Assembly: GCA_037043235.1 (NCBI GenBank)
Contig: JAWRVZ010000094.1
Span: forward strand, 2,429,001-2,493,000
Length of the DNA stretch: 64,000 nt
Reading direction: 5' to 3'
Origin: Rhodeus uyekii
Taxonomy: Eukaryota; Chordata; Actinopteri; Cypriniformes; Acheilognathidae
The notes below the pieces were generated by a model. That model was given only the letters and a program-made list of their open reading frames with translations. It was not told the DNA's origin and ran no database searches. This document shows, in pieces, positions 1 to 9,859 of this stretch. The position numbers were made by a program, and so were the translations under genes. Every line of letters begins with the position of its first letter. Within the stretch, counting starts at the first letter, position 1.

Positions 1-563
1 ATCGTTTCAATGCTATGTGTACAAATAAAAGCTTTATATGTTTGTGTTTAATGTACCCAGTAGTGATGGCAAAATGAAGCCCCATAAAGCAGTGAAGCCC
101 TGCAGGAAAATGCTTCACACACATACAGGGGCTTCAAGATTATTTATTTGCTCGACTTCCCATCATGTGGGCAGAAAAATGTATAACATGCTTGGTGCTT
201 GCAATAAAATGGTGGGATGTGAATCATGCTCTGAATACAAAAATATTATTTGATGAGTTTTAACATGAATTGTTTTGTGTTACTTTGTTTTTTGTTTGTG
301 CTTATGCAACAAGTGAAAATGTGAAATAAGGAGGTAAAATAAAGTGTTTATTAATTTTTATTTAAAAACAATAATTTTTCCACCATGGCTTTCAAAGTCT
401 AAAAAAAATATAATTTATTGAATTGAAAAGTATTGAAATGGTTAATGTGATAATATAGTGCTCAGCCAAGTCAACCTTCTCAGCTAAATTGAATTACATA
501 TGTAAGAGTTAAAAAACAACAACTATACAGTGTAGTGTGGGGGGGATATGAATATAAATAGGA
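1..563. other. AT-rich non-coding sequence, nothing recognised
   Basis: The sequence is AT-rich with short polyA and polyT runs. A 71-codon open frame at 38-253 has low-complexity composition and no recognisable domain, so I do not call it a gene. Confidence 0.5.
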
Positions 564-583
564 TATATATATATATATATATA
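564..583. repeat. AT dinucleotide microsatellite
   Basis: About ten uninterrupted AT units are visible just after a G-run (540-546). This is typical fish simple sequence. Confidence 0.9.
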
Positions 584-739
584 TGTACTCGTTGCCATGC
601 AAGACTCTAAAGTGCCTTAGCATAGTTGAGGTATTATTATTCTTTCGTCAACTTAGCTCCTTGGAACACTCCAGATACTTCACCTACAAGTATTCAGAAA
701 AGTTGTCACATTTTATTTTATTCATTAATGCAATCTATT

Positions 740-1112
740 ACATAGTAATTGCAGGTGCCAGGTGAGATCAACTCAAAGTGCTCCCAAACAGGGGAAAAAA
801 ACTCCTCTTTCTAGCTGGTTTCATCGCAAAAAAGAAGCTCGAATCGAATGCCAAAAACAGCGCAATAAAGGGACCCAAAAACACAAAAAGCGAGGGGCAA
901 TCCATAGTGTTTCACTGCCGCTTTTATTTCGAACTGCACTCAAACCATGCGAATCATTTCCTGAAGCAGTCACGTGGTACACCCGCTACGCGGGGCTTCA
1001 AGCGTCAGCACTTACGTCAGCAACACGCGCATCGACCCGCGGTTCAAGAACCACTCATCGAGATTACTTGGCACATGCTTCAGGGATTCGCCCAAGAAGC
1101 ACATCACTGTAA
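740..1112. other. Unassigned GC-richer segment, possibly repeat-derived
   Basis: This block is richer in GC and CpG than its surroundings and holds two overlapping open frames (762-1112 and 778-1467). Neither translation resembles a known family, and the longer frame runs straight into the LTR-like sequence that follows. I infer it is part of a degraded mobile element, perhaps the body upstream of the LTR remnants at 1113-1412. Confidence 0.3.
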
Positions 1113-1412
1113 ATTACCTTTTCCCCGCATCCTGAGTCCTCCCCATTTATTTATCGTGACAGTTACCAGTCACCCTGTGTGTCTTGTCAGCTGTGTCCAA
1201 TCCCCTCATCTCCTCTTGTATTTAAGCCCTCTTTTGCTCCAATGTCTTTGTCAGTTGTTGTCGTTGCTATTCGTTTCACCTAGTTCTCTATGTCTCAGGT
1301 TTTGCACAAGTGTGCCATTTTTGTTTTGTCATTTAAAGTGTTTAAGTTTAGTTATAAATAAATTGAAGATTTCTGTTCAGTCGGTTCTCCTTGTTATTCC
1401 TTCCGCATCACA
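1113..1412 (+). mobile_element. Two adjoining LTR fragments (retrotransposon LTR 3' portions)
   Basis: The segment 1113-1161 closely matches the last 50 bases of the solo LTR at 25183-25577 and ends in CGTGACA. The segment 1162-1412 resembles the LTR at 48386-48689: a TATTTAAGCCCTC promoter-like stretch, a polyadenylation-type signal (ATAAATAAATTG near 1355-1365) and a CA end. I read this as two LTR remnants of one broad family lying head to tail. No flanking target duplication was identified. Confidence 0.55.
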
Positions 1413-2890
1413 CTATTCTAACAAATGCGAATCACATAAACTGAAATGGTCCATTCCATTGCTCTAATAATAGATATAAAAGTGTTTTATTAAGCAAATG
1501 TTTTTCTGCTCATTTAAAACTCATAATTACATGTAAGGATGATTCAAATTCAACTTGATGGAATTGTACTATAACTGTTGAAATTCATAAATCTTCATGA
1601 AAAGGTTTAATTATTATTTTGTTGTTGTTGAGTGAACATGGAAACAATACAATTTTATAGGTATAGATTCCCAAATACATGAGCTAATAAACCTATTAAT
1701 TTGAAGTAACCTATGTTATTTTTGATAAAAGCATCTGCCTTTCTAAATAACAATAATAAAAACTGGCCCAGTGGTGGAGTATTTTTGCTCTAAGAACAAA
1801 CAGTCCTTGTTCTATAAGAACAAACATTACAATTTTCCTAACTGATGCCAGGTCAAATAATGGGATATTTTTTGTCGCACATCTGAAGAAGTGGTCGACA
1901 GCCCTACTTCTGTCGTGGGCTGATCATGCGCTGATAGAAATGCCACAGGGTTCTCCAACCGAACAACCTCCCACTCACACACTCCGCTCTGGAGGGGGCC
2001 GGCCGACGAGCGCTTAAAAATGTGATATTTATTCATGAAATTAAAGAGGGCGCAATTAACCGAGCTTGACGAGGGAGGTGATTGCCTTCATTTGCATAGA
2101 GTGCAGGACCCGTTAAGATTATTCACACTATTATTATTGTTTTTATTTCTTCTCAACATAAGATTTTAAATCTTTTGTTGCTCATTGTCCTCACGGCAAA
2201 GACAAGCCACTCCTCAGATGTGAATTGTACCAGTGAACCACGTTTAAACTGGTTTGAGGAACATGGCAGTCGTGTTTCTTTTTTAATAGATACTGTAATC
2301 TATAGTTCAAATCTTGTGTGTTAGACAGTCAGCGTGGAGACAGACGGGTGTTTGTGAGCGTATCCAGTATGTGTGTTTGCATCACTGACACAGCTGTCAG
2401 AAGCAGATGCAATGTTTCCTCTTAAGTGAACACAGCACACACACGCACACACATGTGCGCACACACACACCACAGTTCTGCATGGTTAATGCTAATAGTG
2501 TGGCAAGACAATTGCACATGTTGGTAAATAGATTTACTTCTATCATCCATAACTAACACACCAAGACACACATTTTTCAAAATAGCTTGATAGCTTGAAG
2601 TAGCTTTTCCAACTAAATGTCAATGAACTCTCATTTCAGCATTAGTATACAGTTGGGGTTAGTAGAATACTTTGACAAAAACTTTCAAAGTTACTTTTAT
2701 TCAGGTCTGACTATCAAAATAATGTGACAGACCACACAGGTCATATCAGTTAAGCTCACATCAGCTAACTCTCAGCGCATGCCTACAACTGCATCCCTAT
2801 TTATAAGGTCCATACAGTGTTATACTCAGCTTTATCGCATTGCTCGGGAGCTAATTACCCTCCTCCATACCTACCTCATCCTCTTGTCTA
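1413..2890. other. Non-coding, unassigned; includes CA-rich repeat near 2436-2472
   Basis: The stretch is AT-rich. A more complex block at about 1840-2120 reads as unique sequence and could be either old repeat or conserved non-coding DNA; the sequence alone does not decide. An imperfect CA/CG dinucleotide tract lies near 2436-2472. No coding region can be supported. Confidence 0.4.
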
Positions 2891-2891
2891 T

Positions 2892-3425
2892 TCAGTGCTT
2901 GGCCTTCTGATATTCCTCTTCGAATTCTTGAATTTGTTTTAGAATAAATTCTTGAACATTTATTGGTTCTGTTTTGTTGAACCTAAGTAAAATAAGTTGT
3001 TCAAGCAATCTGCTTGATTTAAAAAAGTGCTGTGCAAATTCTTCTGAAATCTTCCATAGGGGGAATATTTGATGCATTGGGTCATGCCACACACAGGTTG
3101 TCTGCCCTGGTTATGTGAGAAAAAGGAAGTTGTTCGTAGACACTTGGTTAAACGCTTGCTAGTGTGTCATAAACGTCCTTCCTCCATGAGACAACCATTT
3201 CTTCCAGACCTGCATTAAAGTCTTGGGAAGTGAAGAATAATCACAAGCAATCATTCTTGGCTTGTGTCTTACCAGCATTTGATCTATTTGAATGTGGAGG
3301 GGATGAGCGAGTACGGGTATGAAAAGATCCCCCTGTGGAGGAACTACTAGTGGGTTATCTTTCATAGAGTGAAGCATCTTCCATTCAGCCTTGCCAAACC
3401 ACCTCAAAGCTTGTGGAGAAGGCAT
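2892..3425 (-). pseudogene. Unrecognised coding-like fragments (two minus-strand frames)
   Basis: Two minus-strand open frames, 3159-3425 (88 codons) and 2892-3092 (66 codons), have protein-like composition. The first contains a proline and hydrophobic stretch reading VVPPQGDLFIPVLAHP, and the second is rich in charged helix-formers near its end. I do not recognise the family. They abut a DIRS gag remnant on the plus strand and may be debris of another mobile element or a processed sequence. Function unknown. Confidence 0.25.
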
Positions 3426-3760
3426 GTGGTGCTAGGCACAGAAGGCATGGTTTTTCTCCTAAGGTGGTGAGGGAACTAAACCGGACTACGGACCTGGCTC
3501 TCCAAGACACCAAACAGACATCTGTGGTCATAGGCTATTCTATGGGGCTGTTGTTGGTTAAAGCAGGCACCTGTGTTAAAACCTCTCGGGATTAAGGAGA
3601 AAGATAAATCGCCCCAACACTAATCTTTGGGTCAATACGGCACCTCCTTTAAGATGATGATCGAGAGGTTCAAGGAGGCGAGGACACAGAGGTCTGCTGC
3701 CTTCAGGAGATTTATCCCCCAACCCAAGCTCTCCTGTGGTCCTCTCTGAGGTTTTGAGTT
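3410..3760 (+). mobile_element. DIRS-type retrotransposon gag fragment
   Basis: Plus-strand translation around 3460-3560 reads VVRELNRTTDLALQDTKQTS, which lines up with the gag segment VAELRKATDLSLRATRETA of the intact DIRS element on the minus strand at about 13,350-13,420. A second similar piece (ERFKEA, then AAFRRFIP) follows in another frame near 3665-3710, matching the gag block that ends in a PRR motif. Several frameshifts separate the blocks, so this is an old fragment. It is closer to a second DIRS family than to DIRS-A. Confidence 0.65.
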
Positions 3761-3954
3761 TGGGTTATAGAGTTGTAGGCATAATATTTAATACCTTGAC
3801 ACCCAGGGGTTGTGGAAGCGCTGGTGTGCATTTTCACTTGCATTTTTCAAAATTCAGAGTACACTTATAATAAAGGGCACATACGTAAGTCGTTCAAGAG
3901 GGTTTCAAGAAAATCCTCCTCGATCATCAATAAAAATCTCTATTATAATCAGTT

Positions 3955-4320
3955 GTAAGATGAAACTGGAACATCAAATGGGACCAGCTTCTATGATCAG
4001 ATGTTTTTATGGCAGCAAACTCACCAGATGGAGGTCCTGGACATCTTATTCAGATACACTTATGGATTATATCAAATACCAACAGATTAAAAACTGACCT
4101 CTAGATCTTGATCTCTAGAACAGTTAGTGTTCTAAAAACAAACTTCAAAATCAAATATGCTATGGCCATTGCAGTCCCATGACTTGAACACTATAGATGA
4201 GTGGAATGGACTGAAGATGAGAAGCACCAACATGGAGTTGGGAATCTGAAGGATCAGGAGAAATTCCATATGAAGGTGATCTCTCCTCATGTGTTCTACG
4301 AACTCATCCAAACTCGTCCA
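3955..4320 (+). mobile_element. Tc1/mariner-type transposase remnant (C-terminal end)
   Basis: Translation near 4160-4315 resembles the C-terminal part of Tc1-family transposases: a block SHDLNTIDEWNGLK corresponds to the family's conserved Q-S-P-D-L-N-P-I-E region, where the catalytic third acidic residue lies, followed by a NLKDQEKFHMK-like helix. Frameshifts and stops are present and the terminal inverted repeats were not found. It is a dead transposon fragment. Confidence 0.6.
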
Positions 4321-4690
4321 TCTCCCTTTTTGATGAGCAAGAGCCTTTTTTCCACCCTGATATGTTGTGGGCAATCAAAGGTTGTAGTTGAAGTTGAGCA
4401 AAATATCTGCGGTCAAAGTGGTGGGCTGGGCTCTGGCTCTGGCTTTCTACCAGATTGGGGAACAAAGCTCTCCGGATATTGGATGATGATCTCCCTCCAG
4501 ACTAGTCCTTTGATGTTTGGGAGCTCCCTGGTACATATGAAGTTCACCCCGATCTGGTATAACAATTTGATGATCTTGCCAACCAAAGTGTAGATGACGA
4601 CAAGACAACAAAATTGTTCAGTGAAGGAGAAAATATCGCAGCTACAGCATCCTTTGAAATCACTGCTATAACTCATTTGAACTCATCATC
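4321..4690 (+). other. Unrecognised coding-like segment
   Basis: One plus frame at about 4470-4670 is rich in acidic residues (for example NQSVDDDKTTKLFSEGE), but its open stretches are short. I do not recognise it. It may belong to the same transposon debris as the Tc1 remnant upstream. Confidence 0.2.
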
Positions 4691-5428
4691 ACTACGATGA
4701 AGAAAATGAAGGAGGGTCCCAAAAGGTATCAATAAATAAAAGGTATTTAATGGAACCAAAACAAGGTTCTAGTAATCCACAGAGAGTCCATGCAACATAA
4801 ACATTAACCGGCAATGGTGAGTGCATGAAACCGGATTATATGAGGTGAAACTTATGAGGATGAGTGAGCGCAAGTGTGAATGATGGGGAAATGGAGAGCA
4901 GATGATGACCAGAGAGGCTCATGGGAGTTGTAGTGCTGAAGGTGATGGGTTAAGTGTGACTATGTTAACTCTTATTAGAGTATTAGTAGACTGTCTGCTT
5001 AATATCTGCTAACTCATTATTGTGATGGTGAATGTCAGCCATTATACTGACATTATAAGTTTGCATCTACATTTCAACATATTCTAACCCTACCCTAATC
5101 TGCAAAATCTCTAATGAGAGTTCGTTGACATACAGGTGCGATGCTACTTATGCTCACATACAATGCTAAGAATATGGCCATCAAAAGGGACCATCAAAAT
5201 ATATGATAAATACACCTCTCAAAGATATGAGCAATTTTTTTTCCACTACTGTTCATAGAATATTTGTTTAAAGGTTTCTGGTCTTTAATAACTTTATCAA
5301 ACATTAGCACAAAAATGGTACATCATTAATGGGATGTTTTTTTATGAAACATTTTATTTGTTATTTTATTTTTATTGGACTACTTAGTACTTTTCAGATG
5401 GTTCAGAAAACATTAAAAAGTAACATAC
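4691..5428. other. Non-coding interval, nothing recognised
   Basis: AT-rich sequence with no open frame of interest. Sequence close to 5230-5430 and that at 6416-6545 looks like one AT-rich repeat into which the fold-back LTR element inserted. Confidence 0.4.
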
Positions 5429-5433
5429 CCACA

Positions 5434-5751
5434 TGTGGCGAGCAGGGCGGGGTCGAGGGACCGTGAGAGCGTCACGAGAGCCGGTGGCGTGACTGATAAT
5501 GAGCGTCACCTGCGAGTCATCGGTCTCTCATCTCACGGAGGAGCGGAGGCATAAAAGGAGGAACGACGACAGTGGAAGACGATAGAGGACCAGGTCTGGG
5601 ACTTATGTTATGTTTGTGTGGGCAGCAGTGGTCCGTGAGGGACTGCCGCCATTATCTTTATTTTGGATTTATGTTTTATTTATGAGTAAAGTCTGTTTAA
5701 ATGTCTGCCAGTTCCCGCCTCCTTCCTCTCCGAACATTTAACTCCGTTACA
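5434..5751 (+). repeat. LTR of the fold-back element (318 bp) followed by PBS-like site
   Basis: The LTR runs from TGTGGCG to CGTTACA. It contains CATAAAAGG (a TATA-type box near 5550) and ends in a C-rich U5. The next bases (5752-5770) read TTTGTGCCAAAACCCGGGG, which looks like a tRNA primer-binding site placed exactly where a Ty3-type element would carry it. A related R-U5 piece is at 41748-41893. Confidence 0.65.
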
Positions 5752-5917
5752 TTTGTGCCAAAACCCGGGGGGTAGGAGGGACACGCTGTCAGAGAGCACT
5801 CGCTGCCGGGCAGCATGAGAGAAGACGTCAGGATCGTCAGGTGCTGCCCGCGGCGGTGGCGCTGGAGCGTCGACGGATCACGTGGGACGGAGAGCCCTGC
5901 CGTGCTCCTGGGACAAG

Positions 5918-6006
5918 GTGGGAGGCTGCCATCCGTGAGGGAGCGGAGTGGTCGCTCTGGCAAACGGAGCGACCACTCCGCTCCCTCACGGATGGCAGCC
6001 TCCCAC
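5918..6006. repeat. Perfect 40-bp inverted repeat with 9-nt spacer
   Basis: Arms 5918-5957 and 5967-6006 are exact reverse complements (the left arm starts GTGGGAGGCTGCCATCCG), with the spacer TGGCAAACG at 5958-5966. The arms meet at the centre of the fold-back element, so the palindrome is probably the junction where two inverted copies joined. Confidence 0.95.
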
Positions 6007-6415
6007 TTCGGAGCCGCTGCCGTCCGCCGTGAATGGGGAGAAACGGGGAACGGGGGCTTGCTGCCGGCTGCCCTCGCCAGGAGGAGTCGTCGCCGGCCGC
6101 CAGGAGGCAGAGGAGCGCCAGCCCGTCCACAGAACAGCATCCAGTGCCATCGCATGGAACTGCGAGGAATAACCTCTCGGGCGGTCGAGGAACGAGAGTC
6201 AGTTTTTTTTCTTTCTTTTTCCTCTCTCCCCTCTCTCCCCAATCGCTCCTCTTGCCTCCGTTTCCTTTTCCCTCGCCTCGTCTGTCCTTACCCCGAGGTG
6301 CCGCGGCCGCCGTGAGGAGGGGGGGGGAACTCAGGTGACGCTCATTATCAATCATGTCACCGGCTCTCGTGACGTTCTCACAGTCCCTCGACCCCGCCCT
6401 GCTCGTCACACCATA

Positions 6416-7389
6416 ATACATTCCCTTAATGTTTCATAAAAAAAAAATAATAATGTTTTGAATGCTTTCATGAACATTCAGAAATAACATTTTCCAACAT
6501 TAGCTTAATGGAAATATTAGCATAACGTTCTTATAACATCTCTGTTAAATGGACAATTCTGGTAAAAACTTTTTTGTGTGATGTACAGTATGCCAGATTA
6601 TTCAGTTATTTAATCCGCTTGAAACCCATCTCTTTCTCACAATCGACAACCCACATTCTGATCCGCCTCAAAACCATTTGAAGTATGAGTTGTATCTGAT
6701 GTATATCTCAATACAATAGAACAAATCTGTTGCTACTACCCTTTTATTGCAACTTCAACAATGAATACATAGCTTGACCAATCTGCTCCTGAATTACTCA
6801 GTTCCTTCTGAAAATCTTGATTTAAATGAGTTTTTTTCTCAAAGATCCCACAACTGACGTTTTGTAATTTTAATAGTATCTGTCATTATTCATAATCAAC
6901 CTCCTGTGTTAAGCCCTTCATGCTGACCTCATTTATCCATACAGGTACCTCATTATGATGGTGGCCTGAAATGTTTCATAAATCTGATTTGGAGATGAAA
7001 GAATCTGACTGGTAGCCTGCTCCTGTCAGAAACAATAGAACAGAAAACCTTAACTGAGAGAACGTAAAGAAGTTTGTAACAGAAACTAATCTTAAATAAT
7101 TCTTTATCATTTCCTGTTACACTTTATCTTTTGGTGTCTTCAGAAGAGTCAGATATGTATGATTTTGGTAAAACATTATGGTTAATGTAAGACAGGAATA
7201 TAATAGAGAAAAAAACTTAAACAGAATAAACTGAGTATGACAGTGAGACAGAAACCAGGTAAGAGAGGAAGTGTAGAGATAAGAAACTGAGACACAGAAT
7301 ATGTTTTTAAAGACTGTGATGTGAAAGTCAAGTAAGATAACCCCTACTTGGAATCTGTCCATCCACTCCCTGGCAATATTTTCCTATGA
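6416..7389. other. AT-rich non-coding interval
   Basis: No gene is visible. A run with repeated AACATT/AACGTT-like words at 6425-6560 resembles the repeat flanking the fold-back element on its left. The remainder is unassigned. Confidence 0.4.
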
Positions 7390-7462
7390 ATATTGAGAAT
7401 TAAACCTGTAACCTATGGGTTACAAGTCTGACTCTCTAACCATTAGACGACTGCTCCCCTAA
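7390..7462 (-). repeat. tRNA-like head of a SINE remnant
   Basis: On the minus strand the sequence reads GGGAGCAGTCGTCTAATGG, then TTAGAGAGTCAGACTTGTAA, then a B-box-like GGTTACAGGTTTAATTC. This order (D-arm A box, anticodon-like loop, T-arm B box) matches tRNA-derived heads of fish SINEs. It lacks a clean acceptor stem, and no SINE body could be followed downstream, so it is neither a functional tRNA gene nor a complete SINE. Confidence 0.55.
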
Positions 7463-7740
7463 GAGAGACAGGTAACTGAGTGACACAAGACAGAAATTGA
7501 TCTACACAGGAAACTGAAAGATATGCAAAGCTGAGACCGATAACAAAGTGAGACAGAAATCTAAGAAAAACAAGAGATTTAGGTACACAGGAGGCTGAGA
7601 TGAATAGGAAACAGTGTTATACAGGAAGCTAAAAAAATGAAAATGTTAGGAGAGACAGGGAACTGGGTGAGATAGGTAACAAAGAAATATAAGAAATGAA
7701 GATACACAGAAAACTAAACGAAACAAGAAGCTGAGAGACA

Positions 7741-9177
7741 GGAAACATCTTGGTTATGTGTATAACCTTAGTTCCCTGAATAGAGAACGAGATGCTGCAT
7801 CAAAGCACTATGGGAATGCCCCTGCATGATTGCTTCATGTGCCACCTGTCTATTTGATCGTAGTCAGGAAACTAAGGTTTCAAACGTAACAGAGATGCTC
7901 CATTTCAAGGGAACTTGCGCTGTGTCAAAGCGCTATGGGAAAGCTATACCAATGCTGCTATAGCAACAAGTACATATCAGATATGATTGCTCTCGGATGA
8001 AGACACTTGGGCCCCAGGAGTGAAGTTTAGGTCTAATTTGTAGACTTAAAGAAGTATGTGGAGAGGACCAGCCTGCCGCATCAAAAACATAAGAAAACGT
8101 CTCCTGAAAAAAGGGCCTGAATGGTAGCCATACTCCTAGTAGAGAGGACTCGGATTGCCAGGGCTGTGGTAAACCCAGCCGACTCATAAGCTAGTGAAAT
8201 AGCCTCGGCTAACCACTTGCTCAATCTCTGCTTGGACAATGGGGAGCCGCTTCTTTTTTTAGGGGGCCCAAACATATAAAATTTTTTTGCGTAAGTGTCC
8301 AATGCCCGAAGGGCAAAGAGATTAGCTCCTGGGCATCAGTGTGCCACGGAGGAGACAGGATACCAGTGGTTTTCTCTCCAAACCTTCCACTCAAAGTGAT
8401 GTGGAAAGCAACGAAGGCCGCAACATTAAGGTGAATGGAAATAACCCAGCAGTGAGTCAGTGTTGCAGGATCAGAGTTATGTGTTGCAGACCTGGTTGAA
8501 GGACCAGAGTTATGAGGCCTCAGAGGCCAAGCAACAATTTCCACAGTTCCGGGTGGGGCCATGTAGTGTCCCCTGCCTGGGACAACATGTCCCTCCTGAT
8601 CAGAATCTCCACTGGTCTGGAGACAACCTTTGCCCGGTACAGTAGAGCGATCAAGGAGACAGACCCTGTCCCAGCAAACTCTCTCCAGAACCCCTGAGAT
8701 CAGAACGATTTGGGAATTCTTTATGAAATACAGACTAATTCATCTCGAGATGCATAGACATCCACCTGCCTGGTTAAACCTGGAGCATCCAGTATCCACC
8801 TGGGTGGAGTCCCATTCCCTGGGCCTCGACTGGTGCCTCAACAGGATGTCTGCTCCTTGCATGGTGTAAGTTCTGAAGTGGAGAATGGTCTCAACAACCT
8901 CGGTTGAGAGACCCAAGATACGAGCTTGGCTCCCTCAGAGGCCAAGCTCACAGTTTCCACTGTTCTGGGCAGGGGTGCAGGATTGACTCCCCTGCCTGGG
9001 ACAGAAGGTCCCTCCAGATCAGAATCTCCAGAGGGAACCATTTAGGAGGGATACCAGGTCCAGAAACAAGACTCAGCCCGGCTATGGGGTGATCAAGGTG
9101 AGCCAGACCTTGTCCCGGAAAACTCTCTCCAGATCTCCTGGGACTAGAGCAATCGGGGGAAATGCGATCGGAGGAAG
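7741..9177 (-). mobile_element. Old DIRS element (DIRS-C), 3' part: terminal repeat, recombinase, RNase H end
   Basis: 7745-7930 contains decayed DIRS terminal/internal complementary sequence (GGTTATGTGTATAACCTTAG, then GAACGAGATGCTGCATCAAAG). Minus-strand frames at 7933-8302 retain the recombinase C-terminus, including VFDAAGWSSPHTSL, which matches the DIRS-A recombinase end. 8430-9177 matches, in the same order, the DNA of DIRS-A from about 10,400 to 11,100. Stops and frameshifts are frequent. The element continues at 15,097 after a nested LINE. Confidence 0.85.
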
Positions 9178-9456
9178 CACCTACTTGCAGCTCACATCAA
9201 ATTCAAAGCACTGACACTTGCTTACAGAACTAACACATGCTCAGCCCCCTCTTACTTCCACTTGCTACTAAAAATCTACACACATACCAGAAACCTTCGA
9301 TTAATCAATGAACGACGACTTGTAGTACCATCAAAGAGGCAAAAAAAAATCACTCTCAAGAACATTTTCGTTTACTGTTCCTTGCTAGTGGAACGATATC
9401 CTTGCCCTCATCCAAAATGCAGAATGCTTATCAATATTCAAAAGACAGCTGAAAAC
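9178..9456 (+). mobile_element. L2-type LINE, 5' half of split 3' end
   Basis: Plus-strand translation shows the C-terminal reverse-transcriptase tail of an L2-clade LINE: HIKFKALTLAYRTNTCSAPS, RNLRLINERRLVVPSKRQ, then (after frameshifts) a block ending IFKRQLKT. The reading breaks at 9453-9456, where DIRS-A begins, and resumes at 14845 with a HLFHEHLT-like end. The upstream limit at about 9178 is where similarity to the host DIRS-C stops. Confidence 0.8.
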
Positions 9457-9503
9457 GTCTCAGGTTACGTATGTAACCATAGTTCCCTGAAGAGGGAACG
9501 AGA

Positions 9504-9658
9504 CGCTGCGTCGAACGCTTGGGGAATCCTTGGATGATGTCCGCGCGAAGCACAATATGTAAATTTCCGGCGCGCGCGCGTGCGTGAGTGACAGACGCAG
9601 ATCGGTGACGTCACGAACCAGTTGATAAAAGAGCGCCGGAACCCGGAAGCGGCAGCTT
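9504..9658. repeat. DIRS-A left inverted terminal repeat
   Basis: About 155 bp that is the reverse complement of 14667-14823, with a few differences (mainly in the GC dinucleotide run near 9569-9584). It carries GATAAAAGAGCGCC (9623-9636), a TATA-like box, and GTGACGTCAC (9605-9614), a CRE-like palindrome. Since this end is distal to the genes, the promoter function is expected mainly from the right-hand copy. Confidence 0.9.
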
Positions 9659-9706
9659 AGAGTTTGTCTGAAGCAAGCCCGGAAGGCGCGAGGAGCTGAG
9701 GCCAAA

Positions 9707-9806
9707 GACGCAGCGTCTCGTTCCCTCTTCAGGGAACTATGGTTACATACGTAACCTGAGACGTTCCCTTTCAAGGGAACTCGCGCTGCGTCGAACGCTT
9801 GGGGAA
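9707..9806. repeat. DIRS-A internal complementary region
   Basis: 9707-9763 is the exact reverse complement of the extreme left end of the element (9456-9512). 9764-9806 is complementary to the extreme right end (about 14,800-14,844, with small differences). In DIRS elements this region templates completion of the termini and formation of a circular cDNA before recombinase-mediated integration. It lies directly 3' of the recombinase gene. Confidence 0.92.
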
Positions 9807-9859
9807 CGATATACCAACGCCACCTCAGTGACGAAGGCCGACGAGTGTCTCGTAGCTCA

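Larger units (their letters stand above)
5434..6410. mobile_element. Fold-back LTR retrotransposon derivative with inverted LTR ends
   Basis: The left end (5434-5515) begins TGTGGCGAGCAGGGCGGGG, and the right end (about 6331-6410) is its inverted copy, closing with CTCGTCACA. Flanking pentamers CCACA (5429-5433) and CCATA (6411-6415) differ at one base and could be an aged target duplication. The left half holds a complete-looking LTR plus primer-binding site. The right half is an inverted, different internal piece. In the centre is a perfect 40-bp palindrome. Open frames in this GC-rich block run on both strands and I do not consider any of them genes. Best read as a head-to-head rearranged, non-autonomous LTR element. 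Confidence 0.7.

Noticed and set aside
5697..6421. Several long overlapping frames on both strands (up to 194 codons)
   Set aside because: They lie in a GC-rich palindromic repeat where frames on both strands mirror each other; no domain is visible, so they are by-products of the fold-back structure.
7390..7462. A functional tRNA gene
   Set aside because: A and B boxes are recognisable, but the acceptor stem does not pair and the T-loop is degenerate; a SINE head fits better.
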